Source: an uncultured Sphingopyxis sp. (GTDB lineage Bacteria; Pseudomonadota; Alphaproteobacteria; Sphingomonadales; Sphingomonadaceae). Taken from it: a stretch of 18,710 nucleotides of DNA. This document shows, piece after piece, positions 1-7,083 of the stretch. The DNA lies in assembly GCA_936933955.1 (NCBI GenBank), contig CAKZIN010000072.1, forward strand, positions 1 to 18,710, written 5' to 3'. Numbering within the stretch: the first letter of the stretch is position 1; each line of letters starts with the position of its first letter. The translations under genes were made by a program, and so were the position numbers. Under the pieces are notes generated by a model. It was given only the letters and a program-made list of their open reading frames with translations, had not been told where the DNA came from and did not search any database.

Positions 1-1
1 G

Positions 2-508
2 GTGCTGGCGCTCGGCTGGTGGGCGGGGCGGCGGCAGCGCGGCGGGCTCGACCCGCGCCCCGCGATCTTCCTCCTCGCCGCGAGCGCGGTGCCGTTGGCG
101 CTGCTGCTCCCGGAGGCGAGCGCCACCTCGCGCGGGAATGCGCCAACGATGGGTCAGCCGTGGGACGCAGCCAGGGTCGAGACGGCGGTCGCACGCGGCA
201 AGCCGGTGTTCGTCTACTTCACCGCAGACTGGTGCGTCAGCTGCAAGGTCAACGAAGCCGCAACGATCGACCGCGCCGAAACCCGCGCGGCGTTCGAGCG
301 CGCGGGGGTGCAGGTGTTCGTCGCCGACTGGACGCGGCCCGACCCCGCGATCACACGTGAACTGGCGTGGCATGGGCGCAATTCAGTCCCGCTCTATCTC
401 TGGTATGCGCCGGGTCGCTCGCAGCCTGAAATACTGCCGCAACTGCTCACGCCGTCGATGCTGGTCGATCGCGCCATGGCTGCGCGCGCCACCTCCGCGC
501 GGCCGTGA
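2..508 (+). CDS. DsbD-like thiol:disulfide interchange protein, C-terminal part (5' truncated by window edge)
   Basis: This is the C-terminal end of a membrane thiol-reductase of the DsbD family, which moves electrons from the cytoplasm to periplasmic thiols. What is visible is one last hydrophobic segment (about residues 21-37 of the visible part), then a thioredoxin-like domain with the active-site motif WCVSCK (cysteines at visible residues 78 and 81) and the framework VYFTADWC, typical of the DsbD gamma domain. The reading frame is open to the window edge. The GTG at base 2 is probably an internal valine, because a full DsbD also has a multi-pass transmembrane domain that would lie upstream. 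The stop overlaps the next gene's start in GTGA (505-508), so the two are probably co-transcribed. Family assignment is firm; the exact subfamily (DsbD versus ScsB-like) cannot be decided from this fragment. Confidence 0.85.
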   Translation: MLALGWWAGRRQRGGLDPRPAIFLLAASAVPLALLLPEASATSRGNAPTMGQPWDAARVETAVARGKPVFVYFTADWCVSCKVNEAATIDRAETRAAFERAGVQVFVADWTRPDPAITRELAWHGRNSVPLYLWYAPGRSQPEILPQLLTPSMLVDRAMAARATSARP

Positions 509-1236
509 GCAAGCGCGCGGACGTGCGGCTGGTGGAGCTGGGCCTCGCCGAAACACGCGCGCGGGCGCAGGCGCTGATTATGGCCGGGCTCGCCTACGTC
601 GGCGATCAGCGCATCGCCAAGGCGGGGCAGAACGTCCCCGACGATGCGCCGCTGCGCCTCACCGGGCGCGATCATCCCTGGGTGTCGCGCGGCGGGGTGA
701 AGCTCGACCACGCGCTGACCGAGCTTGGCTGGGACGTCGCGGGGGCGGTGGCGATCGACGTCGGCAGCTCCACCGGCGGCTTTACCGACGTGCTGTTAGC
801 GCGCGGCGCGGCGCGGGTTTACGCGGTCGATTCGGGCACCAACCAGCTGGCGTGGAAGCTGCGCCAGGATGATCGGGTGGTGGTGCTCGAACAGCTCTCC
901 GCGCGCCTCCTCACAAGCGAGCATATTCCCGAAGCGGTCGACCTCATCGTTTGCGATGCGAGCTTCATCAGCCTCGCCAAGGTGCTGCCGGTGCCGCTCG
1001 GTTTCGCCAAGCCGACCGCGCGGCTGGTGGCGCTGGTCAAACCGCAGTTCGAGGCGGAGCGCGGCGAGGTCGGCAAGAAGGGCGTGGTGCGCGATCCGGA
1101 AGTGCACGCGCGCGTCTGTGCGGAGGCCGAGGCCTGGATCGAGGCGCAGGGCTGGCGCGCGCTGCCAACGATGACCAGCCCGATCACCGGCCCCGAGGGT
1201 AATGTGGAGTTCCTGCTCGCGGCGGAGCGGGGGTAA
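505..1236 (+). CDS. tlyA: TlyA family rRNA (cytidine-2'-O)-methyltransferase
   Basis: The 243-residue protein has the TlyA two-domain plan. An N-terminal S4 RNA-binding domain (about residues 1-60) is followed by an FtsJ-type Rossmann methyltransferase. The SAM-binding motif IDVGSSTGGFTD lies at 84-95, DASFIS at 151-156 and LVKPQFE at 177-183. Candidate catalytic K-D-K-E residues are Lys66, Asp151, Lys179 and Glu235. TlyA enzymes 2'-O-methylate cytidines in 16S and/or 23S rRNA; older annotations call them hemolysin A. The start is a GTG overlapping the upstream stop (GTGA), which places the S4 domain at the expected distance from the N-terminus. Length is close to the usual 240-270. Family confidence is high; which rRNA sites are modified cannot be told from sequence. 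Confidence 0.93.
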   Translation: MSKRADVRLVELGLAETRARAQALIMAGLAYVGDQRIAKAGQNVPDDAPLRLTGRDHPWVSRGGVKLDHALTELGWDVAGAVAIDVGSSTGGFTDVLLARGAARVYAVDSGTNQLAWKLRQDDRVVVLEQLSARLLTSEHIPEAVDLIVCDASFISLAKVLPVPLGFAKPTARLVALVKPQFEAERGEVGKKGVVRDPEVHARVCAEAEAWIEAQGWRALPTMTSPITGPEGNVEFLLAAERG

Positions 1237-1249
1237 AACCCTCCACGGC

Positions 1250-1265
1250 GCGTGCAGGGGCACGC
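1250..1265 (+). terminator. Possible weak terminator after tlyA
   Basis: A perfect 6-bp stem (GCGTGC 1250-1255, GCACGC 1260-1265) with an AGGG loop sits 14 bases after the tlyA stop and is followed by CTCGTTGTTAG. The T content after the stem is modest, so Rho-independent activity is only a suggestion. Confidence 0.35.
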
Positions 1266-1311
1266 CTCGTTGTTAGGGACGGAAATGACTCGTTGTTAGG
1301 GACGGAAATGA
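1266..1311. repeat. Perfect 23-bp tandem duplication
   Basis: Two identical, directly abutting 23-base copies occupy 1266-1288 and 1289-1311; the core of each reads TTAGGGACGGAAATGA. It lies between tlyA and tspO in otherwise ordinary sequence. The unit is less GC-rich than its surroundings and has no internal dyad. No other copy is apparent in this window. It may be a dispersed intergenic repeat caught as a tandem pair, or a local slippage product. Confidence 0.9.
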
Positions 1312-1396
1312 TCGGCGCCGCCACCCCCGGCAGTCCTTGACCCGCCGCGTCGCATCGGGCCTGTGGTGCCAGGCACTTTCGACGACAGGACATCCC

Positions 1397-1948
1397 ATGA
1401 CCGAACTTGCGACGCACGGGCAATTGCGCATGACTCTGGCGCGCTGGCTCTTGGTGCTGGTGCCGCTGATCGTCGGGGTGGGGAGCCTGATGGGCTACCT
1501 CTCCAATAGCGGCTACGGCAATCGCTGGTTTGCGAGCCTCGACCTCCCCTGGTTCACGCCGCCGGGCTATGTTTTCGCCATCGTCTGGCCGATCCTCTAC
1601 ACGCTGATGGCGATCGCGCTGGCGATGGTGGTGAGCGCGCGGGGGGCGCGCTGGCGGGGGCCCGCGATCGCCGCGTTCGTGGTGCAGTTCCTCCTCAACC
1701 TCGCCTGGTCGCCGACCTTTTTCGGCGCGCGGCAGATCACGGCAGGCTTCTGGCTGATCCTCACCATCCTGATCGCCGCCATCGTCACCACCATTTTGTT
1801 CGGGCGCGTGCGAAAGGCGGCGGCGTGGCTGATGGTCCCCTACCTCGCGTGGCTGAGCTTTGCCTCGATGCTCAATTTCACCATCGACCAGCGCAATCCC
1901 GACGGCGAACGGCTTGTGCCCGCTGCCGCCAGCGCCGATATTCGCTGA
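1397..1948 (+). CDS. tspO: TspO/MBR family tryptophan-rich sensory protein
   Basis: This 183-residue protein shows the five-helix TspO/MBR fold. Hydrophobic segments run at about 14-36, 57-80, 88-107, 115-136 and 142-161. The family motifs are PWFTPPGYVFAIVWPILYTL (51-70), NLAWSPTFFG (101-110) and PYLAWLSFASMLNF (148-161). TspO proteins bind tetrapyrroles and related ligands in the membrane; in alphaproteobacteria they are linked to control of tetrapyrrole and photosynthesis genes in response to oxygen, which cannot be assumed here. The ATG at 1397 is chosen over an in-frame TTG at 1337 because AGGAC precedes it at good spacing and homology begins after it. The slightly long N-terminus (about 15 polar residues) is the only oddity. 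ubiK starts 26 bases downstream. Confidence 0.93.
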   Translation: MTELATHGQLRMTLARWLLVLVPLIVGVGSLMGYLSNSGYGNRWFASLDLPWFTPPGYVFAIVWPILYTLMAIALAMVVSARGARWRGPAIAAFVVQFLLNLAWSPTFFGARQITAGFWLILTILIAAIVTTILFGRVRKAAAWLMVPYLAWLSFASMLNFTIDQRNPDGERLVPAAASADIR

Positions 1949-1974
1949 GCCCTCTTCCGGCGAAGGATAACCCA

Positions 1975-2337
1975 ATGCAGTCGCAGAACCGCTTTTTCGA
2001 CGACATCTCCAAGGTGCTGAATGGCGCCGCAGGCACCTTTGCCGGGATGGCGCGGGAGGTGCAGGACGTCGCCCGCGAACGCGCGCAGGACTTCGTCGGC
2101 AATGATTGGGTCCGCCGCGATGAATTTGAGGTGGTGAAGGACATGCTCGCCGCGACGCGCGCCGAACTCGCCGCGCTGAAGGCAAAGGTCGAGGGCGGGT
2201 CGCTGGGCGATGCTCCCGCGGTGCGCCCGGCGGCGGCCGCGACGACCACGCCGCCTGCCACGTCGACTCAGGCGAGCGCTGCCGAACAGCCCGGCCCAAC
2301 CGAGTCCGCCGAAGGCCGCGCGCCTGAGGGGAGCTGA
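1975..2337 (+). CDS. ubiK: UbiK-family accessory factor (BMFP/DUF526 protein)
   Basis: The 120-residue protein begins MQSQNRFFDDISKVLNGAAG, a typical UbiK/BMFP amphipathic N-terminus. It continues with a charged helix and the family signature WVRRDEFEVVKDML (45-58), predicted to form a coiled coil to about residue 73. The tail (74-120) is low-complexity, rich in Ala, Pro and Thr, and probably disordered. In E. coli UbiK forms a complex with UbiJ and helps aerobic ubiquinone synthesis; alphaproteobacterial members are assigned by homology. The ATG at 1975 has GAAGGA a short distance upstream. The stop overlaps the next start in TGATG (2335-2339), implying translational coupling to the YbjN gene. 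COQ9 (15068-15733) is a second quinone-pathway gene in the window. Confidence 0.85.
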   Translation: MQSQNRFFDDISKVLNGAAGTFAGMAREVQDVARERAQDFVGNDWVRRDEFEVVKDMLAATRAELAALKAKVEGGSLGDAPAVRPAAAATTTPPATSTQASAAEQPGPTESAEGRAPEGS

Positions 2338-2846
2338 TGATCGACCCCTACACCGAACTCCACGACCATGACCTCGGTGAACCGATCGAGGTGATCGAAG
2401 GGCTCGCTGCTGCCAGCGGCTGGCCGTACGAACGCGTCGCCGATGACGAGATGGTCGTCAGCCTCGAAGGCAGCTGGGGCAAGTATGAACTGCGCGCGGT
2501 GTGGGGGCGCGGGGTCGACCGCATCCTCCAGCTGATGCTGTTTCCCGACATCAAGCTCCTCGACGACCGCCGCAGCGCGCTGGCGGAAACGCTTGGGCTG
2601 ATCAACGAGCACGTCTGGCTCGGCCATTTCGAGCTGTGGTCGCAGGGCGGCATCATCGTCTACCGCAACTCGGTGCTGCTGAGCGAGGACGGCACCTTGT
2701 CGCAGGACATGGCCGACACGCTGATCGGGGCAGCGCTGGAGGAGGCGGAGCGCTTTTTCCCGGTGTTTCAGTTCGTGCTGTGGGGCGGAAAAACGCCCGC
2801 GGACGCGATCGCCTCCGCTTTGATCGAAACCCGCGGCGAGGCATGA
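2337..2846 (+). CDS. YbjN domain-containing protein
   Basis: The 169-residue soluble protein matches the YbjN domain family, which adopts a type III secretion chaperone-like fold. Characteristic stretches are the N-terminal helix with PIEVIEGLAAASGWPYER, beta strands around GKYELRAVWGR and LQLMLFPDIK, and the helix-strand segment LGLINEHVWLGHFELWSQGG. There is no signal peptide or membrane segment. YbjN proteins are of uncertain biochemical function; E. coli YbjN affects motility and stress responses, and the role here is unknown. It is translationally coupled on both sides: its ATG overlaps the ubiK stop, and its stop overlaps the proC start (ATGA, 2843-2846). Confidence 0.85.
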   Translation: MIDPYTELHDHDLGEPIEVIEGLAAASGWPYERVADDEMVVSLEGSWGKYELRAVWGRGVDRILQLMLFPDIKLLDDRRSALAETLGLINEHVWLGHFELWSQGGIIVYRNSVLLSEDGTLSQDMADTLIGAALEEAERFFPVFQFVLWGGKTPADAIASALIETRGEA

Positions 2847-3670
2847 ACGACGCGCCGTCGCCGCATTGGCCTGAGCGCATGGTCGCGCTCGGCTGCGGCC
2901 ATATGGCGGGCGCGATGATCGCACGCTGGCTGGAGGCCGGCCTTCCTCCGCAAGCGCTGACGGTGGTGCGGCCGAGCGGGACCGCGGTGGCGCCCGGCGT
3001 GCGCGTGGTGCGCTCCGCCGACGAGCTCGCTGGCGAGGGCGCGCCAGACGTGCTGCTGATCGGCACCAAGCCGCAGCTCTGGGGCGAGGTGCGCAGCGTC
3101 GCGCAGGCGCTTTCGGGCGATGCGACGCTGGTGCTGTCGATCATGGCCGGGCCGACTTTGGCGAGCCTGCGCGCCGACCTTCCTGGGCGGGAGGTGGTTC
3201 GGCTGATGCCCAACCTTCCCGTGCGATTCGGAAAGGGCGTGGTCGCGGTCCACCCGCCGCTCGCGCGCGGGGAGGACCGCTGGCTTGCTGCGCTACTCCT
3301 GCCGCTCGGCCACGTCGAACCGCTCGCAGACGAGGCCGCGTTCGAAGCGGTAACCGCGCTCGCCGGGTGCGGACCGGCGTTCGTCTTTCGCTATGTCGAT
3401 GCGATGGCGGCGGCGGGCGAGCGGCTCGGATTAGGGGGCGAGCAGGCCGCCGCCCTGGCGCGCGCAACGCTGGTGGGTGCCGCTGCGCAGCTCGCCGCGG
3501 ACGAGGACGCTACCCCCACGGCGCTGGCCGATCGGGTGGCGAGCAAGGGCGGCTCGACCCGCGCCGGGCTCGACCGGCTCGATCGGGACGGCGCGCTGCA
3601 AGGGCTGCTCGCCGAAACGCTGGAGGCGGCGCGGGCGCGTGGGCGGGAGCTGGCCGAGTCCCCGCGTTGA
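2843..3670 (+). CDS. proC: Pyrroline-5-carboxylate reductase
   Basis: The 275-residue enzyme catalyses the last step of proline synthesis, reducing 1-pyrroline-5-carboxylate with NAD(P)H in the cytoplasm. Visible features are the Rossmann nucleotide-binding loop ALGCGHMAGAMI (15-26), IGTKPQ (73-78), the RLMPNLPV motif (120-127), and the C-terminal dimerisation/substrate region with LAGCGPAF (173-180) and the ProC signature VASKGGSTRAGL (232-243). The length is normal. The ATG overlaps the YbjN gene stop by four bases, so no separate start signal is needed. The active-site signature reads GGST where many homologues have GGTT, a conservative change. ilvE follows after a 33-bp gap. Confidence 0.95.
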   Translation: MNDAPSPHWPERMVALGCGHMAGAMIARWLEAGLPPQALTVVRPSGTAVAPGVRVVRSADELAGEGAPDVLLIGTKPQLWGEVRSVAQALSGDATLVLSIMAGPTLASLRADLPGREVVRLMPNLPVRFGKGVVAVHPPLARGEDRWLAALLLPLGHVEPLADEAAFEAVTALAGCGPAFVFRYVDAMAAAGERLGLGGEQAAALARATLVGAAAQLAADEDATPTALADRVASKGGSTRAGLDRLDRDGALQGLLAETLEAARARGRELAESPR

Positions 3671-3703
3671 CCCCTCCACCGCCGCCACCTAACGCGCGGA
3701 GCC

Positions 3704-4798
3704 ATGGCTGACCCCGACATTATTTTCGCCCGCGAGGCGCATTCCTCCCCCGTCGCCGACGCGGATCGCGCAGCGTTGATCGCCGATCCGGGCTTCGGCA
3801 AGGTGTTCACCGATCACATGGCGATCGCGCGCTACACTCGCGAGCGCAGCTGGCACGACGCCAAGATCACCGCACGCGCGCCGATCGCACTCGATCCCGC
3901 CGCGTCGGTGCTGCATTACGCGCAGGAGATTTTCGAAGGGCTCAAGGCCTACCGTCTCGCCGATGGCGCGATGGCGCTGTTTCGCCCGGAGGCCAACGCC
4001 GCACGCTTCGCCAGCTCCGCCGAGCGCATGGCAATGCCCGAACTGCCGACGCCGCTGTTCATGGGCGCGATCGAGGGGCTGGTCGAGGCCGACAAGCAGT
4101 GGTTCCCCGATGTCGAGGGCGGCAGCCTCTACCTCCGCCCGTTCATGTTCGCGTCGGAGGTGTTCCTCGGCGTGCGGCCGGCAAACGAATATCTGTTCGT
4201 CACCATCGCCGTTTCCTCCGGCGCCTATTTCAAGGGCGGAGCGAAGCCGGTGCGGCTACTTGTTTCGGCGCATGACAGCCGCGCCGGACCGGGCGGCACG
4301 GGGGCGGCCAAGTGCGGCGGCAATTACGCCGCGAGCCTGCGCGCGCAACGCGACGCGATCGCCCGCGGATTCGACCAGGTGATGTTCCTCGACGGCGCCG
4401 AACATCGCTACATCGAGGAGCTGGGGGGCATGAACCTGTTCTTCGTCATGGACGACGGCAGCATGGTCACGCCCTCGCTCAACGGCTCGATCCTCCCCGG
4501 CATCACCCGCGACAGCCTGATCACGCTCGCGCGCGATATGGGCGTGGAGGTGGTGGAGCGCCGCTACGCGCTCGACGAATGGCGCGCCGACGTGGCGAGC
4601 GGTCGCTGCCGTGAGAGCTTCGCGTGCGGCACCGCGGCGGTGGTGACGCCGGTGGCAGGCGTGGCGGGCGACGGGTTCGAGCTGACGGTGGGTTCAGGCG
4701 AGCCGGGCGAACTGACCTGGCGTCTGCGCGACGCGCTCACCGCCATCCAGCGCGGGACCGCGCCGGACCCGCACGGCTGGGTGCATCGCCTGCCCTGA
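3704..4798 (+). CDS. ilvE: Branched-chain-amino-acid aminotransferase
   Basis: The 364-residue protein is a fold-type IV, PLP-dependent branched-chain aminotransferase of the longer, eukaryote-like BCAT2 group. It interconverts Leu, Ile or Val with their 2-oxo acids using glutamate/2-oxoglutarate. Landmarks are YAQEIFEGLKAYR (72-84), LYLRPFMF (142-149), the PLP-lysine region GTGAAKCGGNYAAS with the likely Schiff-base Lys203, and EELGGMNLFFV, matching the BCAT E-x-G-x-M-N-x-F segment. GGAG precedes the ATG at usable spacing. It converges with arsC across only 20 bp, in which I see no terminator hairpin. Function is secure; substrate preference among branched chains cannot be read from the sequence. 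Confidence 0.95.
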   Translation: MADPDIIFAREAHSSPVADADRAALIADPGFGKVFTDHMAIARYTRERSWHDAKITARAPIALDPAASVLHYAQEIFEGLKAYRLADGAMALFRPEANAARFASSAERMAMPELPTPLFMGAIEGLVEADKQWFPDVEGGSLYLRPFMFASEVFLGVRPANEYLFVTIAVSSGAYFKGGAKPVRLLVSAHDSRAGPGGTGAAKCGGNYAASLRAQRDAIARGFDQVMFLDGAEHRYIEELGGMNLFFVMDDGSMVTPSLNGSILPGITRDSLITLARDMGVEVVERRYALDEWRADVASGRCRESFACGTAAVVTPVAGVAGDGFELTVGSGEPGELTWRLRDALTAIQRGTAPDPHGWVHRLP

Positions 4799-4818
4799 CG
4801 GTTTTCGCTTGTGGGCGG

Positions 4819-5226
4819 TCAGCGCAGCGGCTCGACCACCGCGCCGCGCTCACGAACATAGGGTTGCGCGAGCGGAGGATCGAGGATCTCCAGCACACGC
4901 TCGACCGGTCGGCACAGCCGCGCGCCCTTTTGCGTTACGACGATCGGGCGTTCAATCATGATCGGATGCTCGATCATCGCGTCGATCAGCGTGTCGTCGC
5001 TAACCTGGGGCAGGTCGTACCCAAGCTCCTCCATCGGCGTGCCCTTGCGGCGCATCACCTCCCGCGGGGGCAGGTCCATGGCTGCGATCAGTTCGGCAAG
5101 CTCGCCCCGCGACGGCGGCGTTTCGAGATAGAGCACCACCTCCGGCTCAACGCCCGTCGCGCGTATAATGCCGAGCACGTCGCGCGAGGTGCTACAGGCC
5201 GGGTTGTGGTAAATACGCGTGGTCAT
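4819..5226 (-). CDS. arsC: Arsenate reductase (glutaredoxin-type), ArsC family
   Basis: The 135-residue protein has the ArsC thioredoxin-like fold. The N-terminus reads TRIYHNPACSTSRDVL with the single catalytic Cys11 (E. coli ArsC has Cys12 in HNPACGTSR). The three anion-binding arginines align as Arg60, Arg93 and Arg106, close to E. coli Arg60, Arg94 and Arg107. The reaction is glutathione/glutaredoxin-dependent reduction of arsenate to arsenite. The ATG at 5226 is chosen because the family starts a few residues before the HNPAC motif; the 45-codon in-frame extension upstream has no homology character. No arsR, arsB or acr3 lies nearby, so this may be a solitary YfgD-like housekeeping reductase rather than a dedicated resistance gene. 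It is divergent from lysK across 95 bp. Confidence 0.9.
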   Translation of the reverse strand: MTTRIYHNPACSTSRDVLGIIRATGVEPEVVLYLETPPSRGELAELIAAMDLPPREVMRRKGTPMEELGYDLPQVSDDTLIDAMIEHPIMIERPIVVTQKGARLCRPVERVLEILDPPLAQPYVRERGAVVEPLR

Positions 5227-5321
5227 TTGCGACCAACACGCGAACGCGCGGTAAGGTTCACGGGTTGGCGCCTCTCGCCAAGCCTTGCCCCCGCGCACCG
5301 CTTGCGGGCAAAGGGTGCGCG

Positions 5322-6941
5322 ATGACTGATACGGCCACCCCTGCCTTCGACCCCGCCCCATATCTCGAGGCGGCGCGCGTTTCCAAAGCCTGGCCGTTCG
5401 AGGAAGCGCGCAAGCTCGTGCAGCGCTACCCGGAGGGGAAGCCCAACGGCGCGGCGGTATTGTTCGAAACGGGTTACGGCCCCTCCGGCCTCCCGCATAT
5501 CGGCACCTTTCAGGAGGTGCTGCGCACGACGATGGTGCGGCGCGCCTATGAGACGCTGGTGCCGGGGGCGCCGACGCGGCTCGTCTCGTTCAGCGACGAC
5601 ATGGACGGGCTGCGCAAGGTACCCGACAATGTGCCCAACCGCGACATGCTTACCGAGCACCTCGGTCGCCCGCTGTCGGCGATCCCCGACCCGTTCGGCA
5701 CGCACGAAAGTTTTGGCGCGCACAATAATGCACGGTTGCGCGCGTTTCTCGACGGGTTCGGGTTCGACTATGAGTTCGTGAGCTCGACCGAGCGCTACAC
5801 CAGCGGCGCGTTTGACGATCAATTGCGCGAAGTGCTGCGGCGCTGGGATGCGATTCAGGCGGTCATGCTGCCGACGCTGCGGGCCGAACGTGCCGCCTCC
5901 TACGCGCCGGTGCTGCCCATCTCCCCCACCACCGGCCGCGTGTTGCAGGTGCCGGTGGAGGTCGTGGACGCCGATTCCGGGCTGGTGCGCTTCACCGATG
6001 AGGACGGCAGCAGCGTCGAGCAATCGGTGCTCGGTGGGCGCGCCAAGCTGCAGTGGAAGCCCGACTGGGGCATGCGCTGGGCCGCGCTGGGCGTCGATTA
6101 CGAAATGTACGGCAAGGACCTCACCGACAGCGGGGTGCTCGCCAGCAAGATCGCCAAGATCCTCGGCGCGCGGCCGCCTGCGCAGATGATCTACGAGCTG
6201 TTCCTCGACGAGCGCGGCGAAAAGATCAGCAAGTCCAAGGGCAACGGCCTGACCATCGACCAATGGTTGAGCTACGCCCCGCCCGAAAGCCTCGCCGCCT
6301 ACCTTTACCGCGAGCCCAAGGCGGCGAAGGCGCTGCACCTGGGGCTGATTCCTAAAGCGATCGACGACTACGAAGGCTTCCGCGGCGGCTGGGCGGAGCA
6401 GTCGCCCGACAAGCGGCTCGGCAACGCTGCGCACCATGTCCACGGCGGCGTCGTCCCCGACGAAGCGTTGCCGGTCAGCTTCGCGCTGCTGCTCAACCTC
6501 GTCGGCGTGCTCGGCAAGGGGGCGAGCGTCGAGCAGGTCAAGGCCTACCTCGCGCGTTACCTCCCCGACGCGGCGCCGAGTGCGCGGCTCGATGCGCTGA
6601 TCGAAAAGGCCGTCGCCTATAATCGCGACGTGATCGCACCCACGCTCAACCGCCGTGCGCCGACCGCGGCGGAGGCGGAGGCGCTACGCGCGCTCGACTC
6701 CGCGCTGGAACGACTGGGCGAAGGCGCCGATGCGGAGGCGCTTCAGAACGCGGTGTATGAGGTCGGCAAGGACGAACGCCACGGCTTCGCCAGCCTGCGC
6801 GACTGGTTCCGCGCGCTCTACGAAATCCTCCTCGGCTCCGAGCAAGGCCCGCGCATGGGCAGCTTTATCGCCCTCTACGGCGTGGCCAACACCCGCACCC
6901 TTATCGCGGAGGCGTTGGGGGCCACGACCGCGAGCGGGTAG
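5322..6941 (+). CDS. lysK: Lysine--tRNA ligase, class I
   Basis: The 539-residue protein charges tRNA-Lys with lysine. It is the class I, archaeal-type enzyme, shown by the HIGH-like motif PSGLPHIGTF (His59, Gly61) and the KMSKS-like motif EKISKSKGN (KISKS at 301-305). Class II LysRS lacks both. Class I LysRS is standard in alphaproteobacteria, so this is not evidence of recent transfer. The C-terminal helical region (about 390-539) is the anticodon-binding part. The ATG at 5322 is preceded by AAAGGG and is preferred to an earlier in-frame start at 5265, which adds a non-conserved 19-residue leader. The leader DNA at 5285-5312 could fold into an imperfect GC hairpin just ahead of the start. 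Confidence 0.95.
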   Translation: MTDTATPAFDPAPYLEAARVSKAWPFEEARKLVQRYPEGKPNGAAVLFETGYGPSGLPHIGTFQEVLRTTMVRRAYETLVPGAPTRLVSFSDDMDGLRKVPDNVPNRDMLTEHLGRPLSAIPDPFGTHESFGAHNNARLRAFLDGFGFDYEFVSSTERYTSGAFDDQLREVLRRWDAIQAVMLPTLRAERAASYAPVLPISPTTGRVLQVPVEVVDADSGLVRFTDEDGSSVEQSVLGGRAKLQWKPDWGMRWAALGVDYEMYGKDLTDSGVLASKIAKILGARPPAQMIYELFLDERGEKISKSKGNGLTIDQWLSYAPPESLAAYLYREPKAAKALHLGLIPKAIDDYEGFRGGWAEQSPDKRLGNAAHHVHGGVVPDEALPVSFALLLNLVGVLGKGASVEQVKAYLARYLPDAAPSARLDALIEKAVAYNRDVIAPTLNRRAPTAAEAEALRALDSALERLGEGADAEALQNAVYEVGKDERHGFASLRDWFRALYEILLGSEQGPRMGSFIALYGVANTRTLIAEALGATTASG

Positions 6942-7024
6942 GGCTTCGCCCGGCAGACTCGCGAAAGCTGGTCCGTTTGCGATCAAAGTGCGAGAGTCGG
7001 GCGCGCGGTTTGTGCCCGACGCCG

Positions 7025-7030
7025 TTGACA
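7025..7030 (+). promoter_or_regulatory. Possible -35 element upstream of the 7084 gene
   Basis: A perfect TTGACA lies 53 bases before the ATG at 7084, inside a 142-bp gap after lysK. No convincing -10 element stands 16-18 bases downstream (that position reads AGAGTG), so the call rests on the -35 match alone. The rest of the gap holds a short GGGC/GCCC hairpin immediately after the lysK stop (6942-6952) and nothing else I can recognise. Confidence 0.3.
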
Positions 7031-7083
7031 AGCCCCGTCTGAAAGGCAGAGTGCTCGCCAAATCAGACGCTTGGGGGGCGCGT

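Noticed and set aside
1266..1311. CRISPR array
   Set aside because: There are only two copies and they abut with no spacer. It is a simple tandem repeat.
1337..1396. TTG start giving tspO 20 extra residues
   Set aside because: The extension is not TspO-like, and the ATG at 1397 has a better ribosome-binding site. The TTGACC here could instead be a -35 element, but no -10 follows at proper spacing.
5227..5361. Longer ArsC starting at 5361
   Set aside because: The extra 45 residues run into the lysK coding region and precede the HNPAC motif that normally lies near the N-terminus.
5223..6443. 406-codon open frame on the minus strand opposite lysK
   Set aside because: It is antisense to a clear lysyl-tRNA synthetase and its translation is Arg/His/Ala-rich without a recognisable domain. 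Long antisense frames are expected in GC-rich coding DNA.
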